DNA of 64,000 nucleotides from Pseudoalteromonas sp. N1230-9 (GTDB taxonomy: Bacteria > Pseudomonadota > Gammaproteobacteria > Enterobacterales > Alteromonadaceae). The stretch lies in assembly GCF_032716425.1 (NCBI RefSeq), contig NZ_CP090419.1:1738001-1802000 (forward strand), written 5' to 3'. The notes beneath the pieces are model-generated. The model was given only the letters and a program-made list of their open reading frames with translations, was not told where the DNA came from and did not search any database. The position numbers and the translations under genes are program-made. Of this stretch, positions 9,223 to 17,807 are shown one piece after another (the first letter of the stretch is position 1; each line of letters opens with the position of its first letter).

Positions 9223-10104
9223 GTGAAAATAGATGATATTAAGCTTTTTATGCTGGTGGTTGAGTTACAAAGCTTTTCAAGTGCCGCAGAAGCGCTGAAT
9301 CTACCAAGATCAACCGTGAGCAGACGAATTAGTGAATTGGAAACACAGCTGAGTGCCAAGTTACTAATTAGAACAACACGTAATCTAACGCTAACGACCA
9401 CGGGGTTAGATTACTACAACAATATGCTGAATATTATTCCCCAACTTGATAAAGCGAATGAAGTTGTAAGAACTCAAAGTCACAGTCCAACTGGGCGTAT
9501 AAAAATAGGTTTTTTAAATGAATCAGACATTCTTTGTCATGATATTTTGCAGGGTTTTTTACGTCAATACCCGAACATTCAGATCGAAACTCACCTAAGT
9601 AGCTTGGGTTACCATGACATTATTAGCTATGGTTTAGATGCCAGCATTCATATTGGACCAATAGCAGACAGCTCCTTTGTAGCGCGCCAAATCAAGCCTT
9701 TTAAACGTAAGTTATATGCGGGCAGGCAATACATTGAAAAGTTTGGTAAACCTAAGTCGTTAAATGAGCTTCAAGATCATTCTATAATTTTACTGCGTTG
9801 GCCTGATGGTCGGCTAGAAAATACCCTGCAATTTCAAACTGAAAGTGTAGTAGTAAACAGCCAATTAATTGTTAATAACTCCTATTTTATAAGGCATAGC
9901 GTATTAGCTGGCTCAGGAATAGCATTGATGCCTGAGATTGTTGTGAAAGATGCCCTAGCCGCTGGGGAAGTCGTTGACATACTGCCAGAATACGAAACTA
10001 TGATTGAGGATATCTGGTTAGTTTACCCAAGTAGGCAGGGTACTTCTCATGCCGCTAGGTTATTTATTGATTATTTCTTAGATGAAGTAAACAAGTGGCA
10101 GTAA
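9223..10104 (+). CDS. LysR-family transcriptional regulator, likely of the downstream RND operon
   Basis: The 293-residue protein has an N-terminal winged helix (about 1-60: SFSSAAEALNLPRSTVSRRISELE) and a periplasmic-binding-like effector domain (about 90-290). The GTG start at 9223 has AAGGAG six bases upstream. It belongs to the CrgA/AaeR-like branch judging from the helix sequence. It sits just upstream of, and in the same direction as, an adaptor-pump-channel operon, rather than divergent as is usual for LysR genes. Regulation of that operon is an inference from position. Confidence 0.9.
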   Translation: MKIDDIKLFMLVVELQSFSSAAEALNLPRSTVSRRISELETQLSAKLLIRTTRNLTLTTTGLDYYNNMLNIIPQLDKANEVVRTQSHSPTGRIKIGFLNESDILCHDILQGFLRQYPNIQIETHLSSLGYHDIISYGLDASIHIGPIADSSFVARQIKPFKRKLYAGRQYIEKFGKPKSLNELQDHSIILLRWPDGRLENTLQFQTESVVVNSQLIVNNSYFIRHSVLAGSGIALMPEIVVKDALAAGEVVDILPEYETMIEDIWLVYPSRQGTSHAARLFIDYFLDEVNKWQ

Positions 10105-10155
10105 TTGTCTCAATAAATGGAATAGTGTTTGCCGCTATAGGGTAATTATCTCACT

Positions 10156-10173
10156 ATTATTAAATAATATAAT
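10156..10173 (+). promoter_or_regulatory. Palindrome overlapping a -10 box before the second RND operon
   Basis: ATTATT-A-AATAAT at 10156-10168 is a perfect inverted repeat directly overlapping TATAAT at 10168-10173. It lies about 35 bases before the adaptor start. A LysR-type regulator could bind here, but no clear -35 is seen. Confidence 0.35.
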
Positions 10174-10207
10174 CGCTTTCCCAAAACAACATATGGAAAG
10201 CTATATT

Positions 10208-11281
10208 ATGAATAGTTTAAAAACTTTATCTATCTTAGCTGTGGCAATCGGGGTCACGGGTTGCCAAGCTGAGCTTAAAACACCAGAAAAACCACTTAGA
10301 CCAGTCAATGTTGTTCAATTAGAGCATAAGGAAAACGACAGAAATTTCAGGCTTAGTGGCGTAATACAATCACAAAAGCAGGCTGATTTGTCGTTCCGCG
10401 TTGCGGGTAAAGTTGAAAATATACATGTAAATGAAGGCCAGTTTGTCAGAAAAGGTCAAATACTTGCTTCGTTAGATAGCCATGATTTTGAAGTGCAAGT
10501 CAGTGAGTTGCAAGCACGCTTTGATGAAGCCGTTGCAAGTAAAGAGCTGGCAGGGCTTGAGCTTTCTCGTATTCGCAATGCCAGTAAAGATGGCGCAATA
10601 GCAAGTATAAAGCTAGACCGTGCTGAAACTATGTATAGCCGTGCAATTGCTAATGTAAAATTAGTTACACAAGCCCTGCAAAAAGCAGAAGACTCGCTAC
10701 GTTATACCAACCTTAAAGCCCCATTTGATGGTGTTGTCGCACAGATTGCTATTGATTCATTTGAACAAACATCACCACAATTTTCTGTTTTAACCCTTCA
10801 TCAACCAGATTTACTCGAAGCGGTCACTGATGTGCCTGAAGGCGCTATTAATGAAATTGCACTTGGTATGCCTGCACAGATTAATTGGCATGGGCACGAT
10901 AATTCTTTATCAGCGACCGTGACGGATATAGCAAGCGTGCCACATCAGCTTAAACGCACTTATGAAGTCACTTTTGGAGTTAAAAATCCGAATAACGAGC
11001 CGCTTTTTTCCGGCAAGCCTGTGTATGTAGACCTTAATATTGTAGATGAAGAAGGTAAGTTCTGTGTTCCTACGCAAGCACTGGTGCAACAATCAGTAAA
11101 TAGTTTTGTGTTTAAAGTTGAAGGGAATACAGTTCAAAAGCTACCGGTTGAGATAACAAGCCAAAAACAATCGGTTGTGTGCATAGATGGTAAGTTAAAG
11201 CGCGGCGATTATATCGTTACTTCAGGCAGCGCATTTGTTGAAGATGGTCAGCAAATAAGTTTTGTTCAAGAGGTGAAGTAA
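10208..11281 (+). CDS. RND efflux adaptor, lipoprotein type
   Basis: The start at 10208 is preferred over the in-frame ATG at 10193, because GGAAAG lies at good spacing and the protein then begins with a proper lipoprotein signal, MNSLKTLSILAVAIGVTGC, with the lipidated Cys at residue 19. A lipoyl half-motif (ENIHVNEGQFVRKGQILASLD), an alpha-hairpin (about 90-150), the second lipoyl half (LKAPFDGVVA) and beta-barrel segments follow. It is anchored in the inner membrane and connects the pump to the outer-membrane channel. Three bases separate it from the pump gene. It is more divergent from the first adaptor than a recent duplicate would be. Confidence 0.9.
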   Translation: MNSLKTLSILAVAIGVTGCQAELKTPEKPLRPVNVVQLEHKENDRNFRLSGVIQSQKQADLSFRVAGKVENIHVNEGQFVRKGQILASLDSHDFEVQVSELQARFDEAVASKELAGLELSRIRNASKDGAIASIKLDRAETMYSRAIANVKLVTQALQKAEDSLRYTNLKAPFDGVVAQIAIDSFEQTSPQFSVLTLHQPDLLEAVTDVPEGAINEIALGMPAQINWHGHDNSLSATVTDIASVPHQLKRTYEVTFGVKNPNNEPLFSGKPVYVDLNIVDEEGKFCVPTQALVQQSVNSFVFKVEGNTVQKLPVEITSQKQSVVCIDGKLKRGDYIVTSGSAFVEDGQQISFVQEVK

Positions 11282-11284
11282 GCC

Positions 11285-14200
11285 ATGAATTTATCTACTT
11301 TCGCACTTCGCCAACGCACATTTGTGATTTTTTTCACAATACTTTGCATGATTGCTGGTGTTTACTCTTATTTTGACTTGGGTAAGTTAGAAGATCCTAC
11401 TTTTACCGTTAAAAGTGCTGTTGTTGTTACTCTTTATCCTGGTGCATCAGCCGAAGAAGTTGAGCAGCTCGTAACGGACAAAGTTGAAACGCGGCTGCAA
11501 GAAATGGGGTCACTTTGGAAGCTTCGTTCGTTATCTCGCCCCGGAAGCTCAATGATTTTTGTTGACCTCAAAGAAAGCTATTCTTCTGAAGAGTTACCTC
11601 AACAATGGGACTTATTAAGACGAAAAGTTCAAGATGTTAAATTAGAGCTACCGATTGAAGCTCAAATATCGGTAGTACAAGATGAATTTTCTGAAGTTTA
11701 TGGGATGTTGTTTGCTGTCTATGGTGACGACATTCCAATGCATCAACTAGATGATTATTCGAAAGAATTACAACGTCGAATTAAAGCTGTTGATGGCATT
11801 AAAAAAGTGCAATTACATGGTGTGCGTAAACAGGTTGTCAATATTGCTGTAAGCGATACAAAGTTAGCACAAAGTAATATCTCTATGTTGCAGCTTGTTG
11901 ATCAACTTAATGCTCAAACAAGCCCAGTGAATGGTGGAGACTTTGATATTGGCAAAGAGAATATTCGTGTTGAGCAAACAGGCCAGTATCAAAATCTTGC
12001 TGACATACAAAATTTAATGATTCGTACAGGTATCAATGAGCTTAAAGATAGTTCTGGAGTCGTACGTCTTGGTGATATTGCCACTGTTACTATGGGTTAT
12101 GAAACACCAATCAATACAGCTAGCCGTTTTAATGGTCAACAGGCAATTACACTGGCTGTTAGCCCAGAAAATGGCATAAATGTCGTTAATATTGGTGATG
12201 AGTTGAAATCTGTACTTGCAGATTTTGAATCTGAACTGCCTATTGGTGCAAGTGTTGGCATCATTGCTTATCAGCCTGATGAGGTTACAAAATCAATCAA
12301 CAACTTTGTCGCTAATTTAATTGAAAGTGTCGTAATTGTTGTTGTTGTGCTGTTCATTTTTATGGGCTGGCGCAGCGCGACAATTGTTGGTGTTAGTCTG
12401 TTCTTAACTATTTTATTTACATTAGTGTATATGAATATGACTAATGTTGATCTTCAGCGTGTGTCACTTGGTTCATTTATTCTTGCCTTGGGTATGTTAG
12501 TTGATAATGCGATTGTAATTGTTGATTTATTTGTCGCTAAGTTAAAGCAAGGTATACAAAGAACAGAAGCCGTTAGAGAGTCCATTTCAGAAATGGCTTG
12601 GCCATTATTAGGCGCAACTGTTATTGCGGCGATGGGAACAACGCCAGTGCTGTTTTCACAGACAGACTCTGCCGAGTTTTCCCTATCAATAGTGCAAGTG
12701 TTATGTAGCTCATTATTGCTCTCGTGGGTTGTAGCAATGATAGTTACGCCACTACTATGTTGGGCGTTTATCCGTGTAGATGACAACCAAACAAAGCAGA
12801 AAGAGTCTAAGGTCATGGCAGGGTATCGCAAAGCAGTTAACTGGACTGTCGATAATCCTAAAAAAGCAGTTTTAATGGTCGTTCCTTTGCTTGTTGCAAC
12901 ACTCCTCGCGGCACCAATGCTAAAAGTAAACTTTATGCCAAGCTCAGACCGTGCAATTGTGTTTTTAGATTACTGGCTACCCAATGGTGGTCGAAGTGAT
13001 GTTGTTTCTGAGGACATGAAAAAAGTTGAACAATGGTTACTCGCACAGCCAGAAGTGAAAAGTATTTCAAGCTACATTGGTGAAAGTGCGCCCCGTTTTT
13101 CTGTAACAGTTGAGCCAGAGCCTCTAGATTCAAGCTATGGGCAAATCCTCATTAATACACAGGATTTTGCAGGCATAGCACCATTAGTTGAGAGAGGCGA
13201 CCAATGGTTAGCTGCTGAGTTTGCACATGCTGAACCGCGCTTTAGAGATTTAAAATTAGCGACGAAGGATAAGTATTCAATTGAAGTTAGATTTGAAGGG
13301 CCGGATCCAGAAGTATTAAAGCAACTGTCAAAACAAGCTAAAGACATTATGAGCTCAGATCCAAACACCAAGTATGTGCGTGATGATTGGCGTCAAGAAA
13401 GTAAGGTTCTTGTTCCAATTATAAATCAAGAAGCGGCAAGGCTAGCGGGTGTAAACCGTACTGATATCGCAAGAGCACTTAACCAAGCCTCTGAAGGCAT
13501 GCAAATAGGTTCTTTGAGTCAAGGTGATGACTTAATCGCAATTAAGCTAATCAATAGCGATAGCAGTATTGAGCAGCTTGATAATATTCCAGTGAGATCA
13601 TTACTTTCAAGCCATAGCGTGCCACTTGGGCAAGTTGTCGATGATATACAAATAAAAGGCGAGCAAAGTGTAATTTGGCGTCGAAATCGTCAACCAGCCA
13701 TTACTGCACAGGCGGGTGTAGTTAATGCAACTCCTGCATCAGTACGTTCTGAATTAGCACCTCAAATAGAGTCGATGACTTTACCTAAGGGCTACAGCAT
13801 GCACTGGGGAGGAGAGTATTATGATGAAAAACGCTCGATTGATGATCTTTTAGAGCAGAACCCTAAAGCGACAGTATTAATGCTGCTTATTTTAGTGGCC
13901 ATGTTCAATGCATACCGTCAGCCACTGATCATTTTTATCACTCTACCACTTGCAAGTATTGGGATTATTTGGAGCTTAATTGCATTAGATAAACCATTTG
14001 GCTTCATGAGTATTGTCGGCATGATTTGTCTGTCAGGCATGATTATTAAAAACGGTATTGTACTAATGGATCAAATTGAGCTTGAGCGAAAAAATGGCAA
14101 ACGTATTGTTAATGCAGTGAAAGATGCAACTCTCAATCGTACTATGGCAATTTCAATGGCTGCGTTGACAACGGCACTTGGCATGATTCCATTATTAACA

Positions 14201-14359
14201 GACAAGTTATTCGACCAAATGGCCGCCACTATAATTGGAGGGTTGATGGCCGCTTCTGTTCTATCACTGTTTATTATGCCTGCACTATATCGTTTGTTTT
14301 ATGCGAAAGAAGAGCGATTAGAAAAGCAACTGCAACACGATAAAGGCGAGGAGTATTAA
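11285..14359 (+). CDS. RND efflux pump permease of the second system
   Basis: This is a 1024-residue AcrB-superfamily permease. It begins with a short cytoplasmic tail and membrane helix, followed by a porter loop with LYPGASAEEVEQLVTDKVE. In transmembrane helix 4 the acidic pair of AcrB is replaced by Asp407-Asn408 (GMLVDNAIVIVD). The helix-10 Lys is kept at about 922 (MIIKNGIVLMD). The Asp-Asn form is common in a distinct branch of RND pumps, so it is not evidence of inactivity. It follows the lipoprotein adaptor by three bases and precedes the channel gene by one. Together the three genes encode a complete tripartite pump. The substrate is unknown. Confidence 0.92.
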   Translation: MNLSTFALRQRTFVIFFTILCMIAGVYSYFDLGKLEDPTFTVKSAVVVTLYPGASAEEVEQLVTDKVETRLQEMGSLWKLRSLSRPGSSMIFVDLKESYSSEELPQQWDLLRRKVQDVKLELPIEAQISVVQDEFSEVYGMLFAVYGDDIPMHQLDDYSKELQRRIKAVDGIKKVQLHGVRKQVVNIAVSDTKLAQSNISMLQLVDQLNAQTSPVNGGDFDIGKENIRVEQTGQYQNLADIQNLMIRTGINELKDSSGVVRLGDIATVTMGYETPINTASRFNGQQAITLAVSPENGINVVNIGDELKSVLADFESELPIGASVGIIAYQPDEVTKSINNFVANLIESVVIVVVVLFIFMGWRSATIVGVSLFLTILFTLVYMNMTNVDLQRVSLGSFILALGMLVDNAIVIVDLFVAKLKQGIQRTEAVRESISEMAWPLLGATVIAAMGTTPVLFSQTDSAEFSLSIVQVLCSSLLLSWVVAMIVTPLLCWAFIRVDDNQTKQKESKVMAGYRKAVNWTVDNPKKAVLMVVPLLVATLLAAPMLKVNFMPSSDRAIVFLDYWLPNGGRSDVVSEDMKKVEQWLLAQPEVKSISSYIGESAPRFSVTVEPEPLDSSYGQILINTQDFAGIAPLVERGDQWLAAEFAHAEPRFRDLKLATKDKYSIEVRFEGPDPEVLKQLSKQAKDIMSSDPNTKYVRDDWRQESKVLVPIINQEAARLAGVNRTDIARALNQASEGMQIGSLSQGDDLIAIKLINSDSSIEQLDNIPVRSLLSSHSVPLGQVVDDIQIKGEQSVIWRRNRQPAITAQAGVVNATPASVRSELAPQIESMTLPKGYSMHWGGEYYDEKRSIDDLLEQNPKATVLMLLILVAMFNAYRQPLIIFITLPLASIGIIWSLIALDKPFGFMSIVGMICLSGMIIKNGIVLMDQIELERKNGKRIVNAVKDATLNRTMAISMAALTTALGMIPLLTDKLFDQMAATIIGGLMAASVLSLFIMPALYRLFYAKEERLEKQLQHDKGEEY

Positions 14360-14360
14360 A

Positions 14361-15821
14361 ATGAAAAAGCTAACATTAACAATCATTTCATCAGCATTAC
14401 TTATTAGTGGCTGCTCTATGACGCCAGATTATGAAAGACCAGACGTGAGTGTTGCTGATGTGTATTTAAATGCATCAAATTCGAAAGAGATACAACAGCA
14501 ATTAACACAGCAAAATTGGTGGCATAAATTTGCTGATGAACAACTTATTGAGCTTGTTGAGGATGTTCAACAGCAGAACATTAATATTAAACAAGCCAGT
14601 GAGAGGATTAACGCAGCGAATGCTTATCATCAATCAGTCGCATCGTATAAAGTTCCGACTCTTTCTTTAAGTGCAGGTGTGGTTGATTTACGGTTTAGTG
14701 AAAATGAAGCCGTTGCCGGTGGGTTAATTGGTGATATTGCCTTACCAGACAGTTTTGGTGGGGGCTATATCTCCGGTGCCAGTAGAGATAGTAAAGATCA
14801 TTTTGTCGGTTTAAATGCCAGCTGGGAGCTAGATATATTTGGACGTATAGAGAGTATGTCTGCCGCTGCAAAAATTAGAGCTGAACAAGCAGAGGTTATG
14901 AAAACAGCTGTCAATACAGCTGTTACAGCTGATGTTATTAACAACTATTTGCAGTACCGAGGCGCGCAATCTCGCCTTGCTATTGCTCAGCAAAATGTAG
15001 TGCAACAAGAACAGTCTTTAGCGCTCGTTAGATCATTATTTGAAAATGGTTATAGCTCTGAATTAGATATTGCCAATGAAAAAACAATGCTCGCGACGAC
15101 TAAATCGGCACTCTTGCCACTTAAAACAGCACAGCAAGTTCACCTGAATCGCATTGCTATTTTGCTTGGTGAGTCCGTGAACCAAACTAAATTGAGATTT
15201 ACTGATGCACCATTACCACAAATGCAAGGGCTGGTGCCAACAGGGTTACCTTCACAACTACTGACAAGACGTCCCGATATCGCACTGGCGGAGCGAGAAA
15301 TTGCTGCCAAAAATGAAGAGGTGGGTGCGGCTATCGCCGCTAAATACCCAAGCCTTTTCCTTACTGGTGCGCCAAGCTTTGTAGCGGGTGACTTTGATGA
15401 TCTTATTAATTCGGATTCAATATCTTGGTCATTAGGCGCTGGAGTAAGTTGGAATATATTTGATGGCGGCCGAGCTCAGGCCATGGTTGATATGCAAAAA
15501 GCCAATTTTAAACAGTCAGTTTTAAGCTATCAGCACACTGTTAATGCTGCATTTAATGAAGTTGAAACAACGCTCTACGCGTATGCGAATGCTCAGCAAT
15601 TCAATACTCAAATTTCAAAAGCTGTAAGTCATGCTGAAATGGCATTGGATAAAGCAAGAGTTTTGTATCGTGCTGGTTTAAATGATCATATTTCAGTTCT
15701 AAATGCGCAAAAACAGAACAACCAACTAAAAGATGCAGAAGTTTTAGCTAGATTAAACACTGCAACCACAGTCGTAATGTTACACAAAAGCTTAGGAGGG
15801 GATTGGCAGATAAAAAAATAG
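14361..15821 (+). CDS. Outer-membrane efflux channel lipoprotein (NodT/OprM family)
   Basis: The 486-residue protein is the outer-membrane duct of the tripartite pump. It has a lipoprotein signal with the lipobox ISGC and modified Cys at about residue 18, followed by MTPDYERPDV, typical of OprM-like channels. Two outer-membrane efflux repeats are visible, with long coiled helices (about 65-120 and 170-270; again 300-480). Motifs such as ASWELDIFGRI and LLTRRPDIALAEREI are diagnostic of the family. It ends the operon and is followed by a terminator. The start, two bases after the pump stop codon, shows tight operon packing. Confidence 0.93.
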   Translation: MKKLTLTIISSALLISGCSMTPDYERPDVSVADVYLNASNSKEIQQQLTQQNWWHKFADEQLIELVEDVQQQNINIKQASERINAANAYHQSVASYKVPTLSLSAGVVDLRFSENEAVAGGLIGDIALPDSFGGGYISGASRDSKDHFVGLNASWELDIFGRIESMSAAAKIRAEQAEVMKTAVNTAVTADVINNYLQYRGAQSRLAIAQQNVVQQEQSLALVRSLFENGYSSELDIANEKTMLATTKSALLPLKTAQQVHLNRIAILLGESVNQTKLRFTDAPLPQMQGLVPTGLPSQLLTRRPDIALAEREIAAKNEEVGAAIAAKYPSLFLTGAPSFVAGDFDDLINSDSISWSLGAGVSWNIFDGGRAQAMVDMQKANFKQSVLSYQHTVNAAFNEVETTLYAYANAQQFNTQISKAVSHAEMALDKARVLYRAGLNDHISVLNAQKQNNQLKDAEVLARLNTATTVVMLHKSLGGDWQIKK

Positions 15822-15848
15822 TTTAAGATATTCCATATGTTGAAACAA

Positions 15849-15886
15849 AACCCAACAAGAACTGACTCTCCTGTTGGGTTTTTATT
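15849..15886. terminator. Terminator between the RND operon and the convergent carrier gene
   Basis: AACCCAACA at 15849-15857 pairs with TGTTGGGTT at 15872-15880, with a T run after it on the plus strand and A-rich sequence before it. It can end the plus-strand RND operon and, less ideally, the minus-strand BCCT gene. Confidence 0.8.
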
Positions 15887-15888
15887 TT

Positions 15889-17466
15889 TTATCGTCCTCT
15901 TGGCTCAGTTCTTAAACCAAGCAGCAAGCTCACACACATTAGCAGCAGTACTACGGTGAAAGGTAAGCCTGTTGATACAGCGCCAGCTTGTAGTGCCTCT
16001 ATTGCTTGCGTGCCACCAATCCAAACTAGAGCCGCAGCAATTGCGCCTTCAATGGTCGCCCAGAAAATGCGCTGTGGTACAGGTGCATCGACCTTACCGC
16101 CTGCAGTAATCGAATCGATAACTAATGAACCTGAATCAGAAGAAGTGATAAAGAACACGAGTACCAGCACAATTGCAATGAATGAAAGCACTTGTGACAT
16201 AGGTAATGCTTCAAACATTTGGAACATAGCCAGTGGTACATCAGTTAAACCTTTCTCACCTAGTACACCCACTTTATCCACCACTTGTTCAATAGCGATA
16301 CCACCATAAATTGACATCCAGAAGATAGTCACAACGGTAGGCACAAGTAATACGGCAATTAAGAACTCACGAATTGTACGTCCTTCAGATACGCGCGCAA
16401 TGAACATACCTACGAACGGTGACCATGAAATCCACCAAGCCCAGTAGAATACAGTCCAGCCATGCATCCATGTTTCATCTTCACGGCCATGCGGGTTACT
16501 CAGTGGAATAATGTTTTCAACATAACCCATTACCGTATTAGGAAGGTTGCCAAATGCTGCAGAAAAACCAACAAGTGCAACAAATACAAGTAATACAAAA
16601 GCGATAAGCATGTTTACGTTACTAAGCAGTTTTACACCGCCGTCGATACCGCGAACTACAGAAATCACAGCAAGTAACGTCACACCAACAATAACGCCAA
16701 TTTGTAAGCCAATGCCGCTATCGGTTCCAAATACATGATTAATACCTGCAGCCGCTTGTTGAGCGCCTAAACCAAGAGACGTTGCAAGACCAAATAGCGT
16801 GGCAAGTACAGCTAGAATATCAATAAGGTGACCAGGCCAGCCCCACGCTTTGTCACCTAAAATAGGGTAAAAAATTGAACGAATAGATAACGGCAAACCT
16901 TTGTTATAACAAAAGAATGCGAGTGAAAGCGAAACAACCGCGTAAATTGCCCAAGGGTGTAAACCCCAATGGAACATAGTTGCACCCATTGCTAGTTTAG
17001 CGGCTTCTGGGGTGTTAGCTTCAACACCGAGTGGTGTTTCATACCAGCCTGTAAAGTAGGCAACGGGCTCAGCTACGCCCCAAAACATTAAGCCAATCCC
17101 CATACCTGCAGCAAATAGCATTGCCAGCCATGAAATACGAGAGTGAGTTGGTCGCGCTTCTTTACCACCAAGTCGGATATTACCGTAAGGAGACACAATC
17201 AACGCCAAGCAAAACAATACGAATAAGTTTGCTGACCACATAAAAAAGCCATCAAAATTATTAATAATGTCATTCTTTATACCGTCAAGGGTTGCTTTGG
17301 CCGTTTCGGCGTCAGAAATGAGTGTAGCCACTAAAAATAGCGCAATTAAGCCTGCACTAATACCAAATACGGGGTTGTGCACATCAAAGCCCCATTTTTG
17401 TACATTGTCCTGACCGACAGTGTAGTCTGTATTGTCGATACTGTACTTATCATGATGTTCGCTCAT
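15889..17466 (-). CDS. BCCT-family transporter (betaine/choline/carnitine type)
   Basis: This 525-residue carrier has about 12 membrane helices. It imports quaternary-ammonium osmolytes, usually with sodium or protons. The glycine-rich helix GMGIGLMFWGVAEPVAYF and the Trp-rich segment FYWAWWISWSPFVGMFIARVSEG, which holds the substrate-binding aromatic box and the gating region, are both intact. A hydrophilic N-terminus of about 30 residues precedes helix 1, and no long regulatory C-terminal tail is present. The start has AGAGGT upstream. It stands alone, and the exact substrate (betaine, choline, DMSP-like) cannot be told. Osmoprotection fits a marine host. Confidence 0.93.
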   Translation of the reverse strand: MSEHHDKYSIDNTDYTVGQDNVQKWGFDVHNPVFGISAGLIALFLVATLISDAETAKATLDGIKNDIINNFDGFFMWSANLFVLFCLALIVSPYGNIRLGGKEARPTHSRISWLAMLFAAGMGIGLMFWGVAEPVAYFTGWYETPLGVEANTPEAAKLAMGATMFHWGLHPWAIYAVVSLSLAFFCYNKGLPLSIRSIFYPILGDKAWGWPGHLIDILAVLATLFGLATSLGLGAQQAAAGINHVFGTDSGIGLQIGVIVGVTLLAVISVVRGIDGGVKLLSNVNMLIAFVLLVFVALVGFSAAFGNLPNTVMGYVENIIPLSNPHGREDETWMHGWTVFYWAWWISWSPFVGMFIARVSEGRTIREFLIAVLLVPTVVTIFWMSIYGGIAIEQVVDKVGVLGEKGLTDVPLAMFQMFEALPMSQVLSFIAIVLVLVFFITSSDSGSLVIDSITAGGKVDAPVPQRIFWATIEGAIAAALVWIGGTQAIEALQAGAVSTGLPFTVVLLLMCVSLLLGLRTEPRGR

Positions 17467-17807
17467 GAATACCTCTTGTTGTGATTTTATTTAGCAGATA
17501 GCTAAACGGCCGGTAGGCACACAAATTAGCTATATCAGTATTTTTACGTTAGAAATTTAAAAATAGTTTGAATACTAATCATAATAGTGCCCATGATTAA
17601 TCTTTAGTGTAGGAGGTCGTACACAAATGTAAATGCTTTTGTCCCTAAATATCCGAATAAATACAGTTTTTTAGCTTGTTTGAATGTAATTTAAACAGTT
17701 ATGGCGCAGGTAGATAATTATTTGATGACAGTGAAATTTTCGAGGAGATAATTTGTTACGTTAGTTAAATAGCTGCAAGTGGTGACTTGCAGCATAATAT
17801 CAAAAGC
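17467..17807. other. Intergenic gap between the BCCT gene and asnB
   Basis: The 341 bases are AT-rich and should hold the promoter of the minus-strand BCCT gene. GCTGCAAG at 17772-17779 and CTTGCAGC at 17786-17793 form an eight-pair hairpin just after the asnB stop and may end its transcript, though the following T run is weak. No convincing gene is seen. Confidence 0.5.

Noticed and set aside
10193..10207. Upstream ATG for the second RND adaptor
   Set aside because: It would place MESYI before the lipoprotein signal and destroy the fit of the lipobox; the ATG at 10208 has the better ribosome site.
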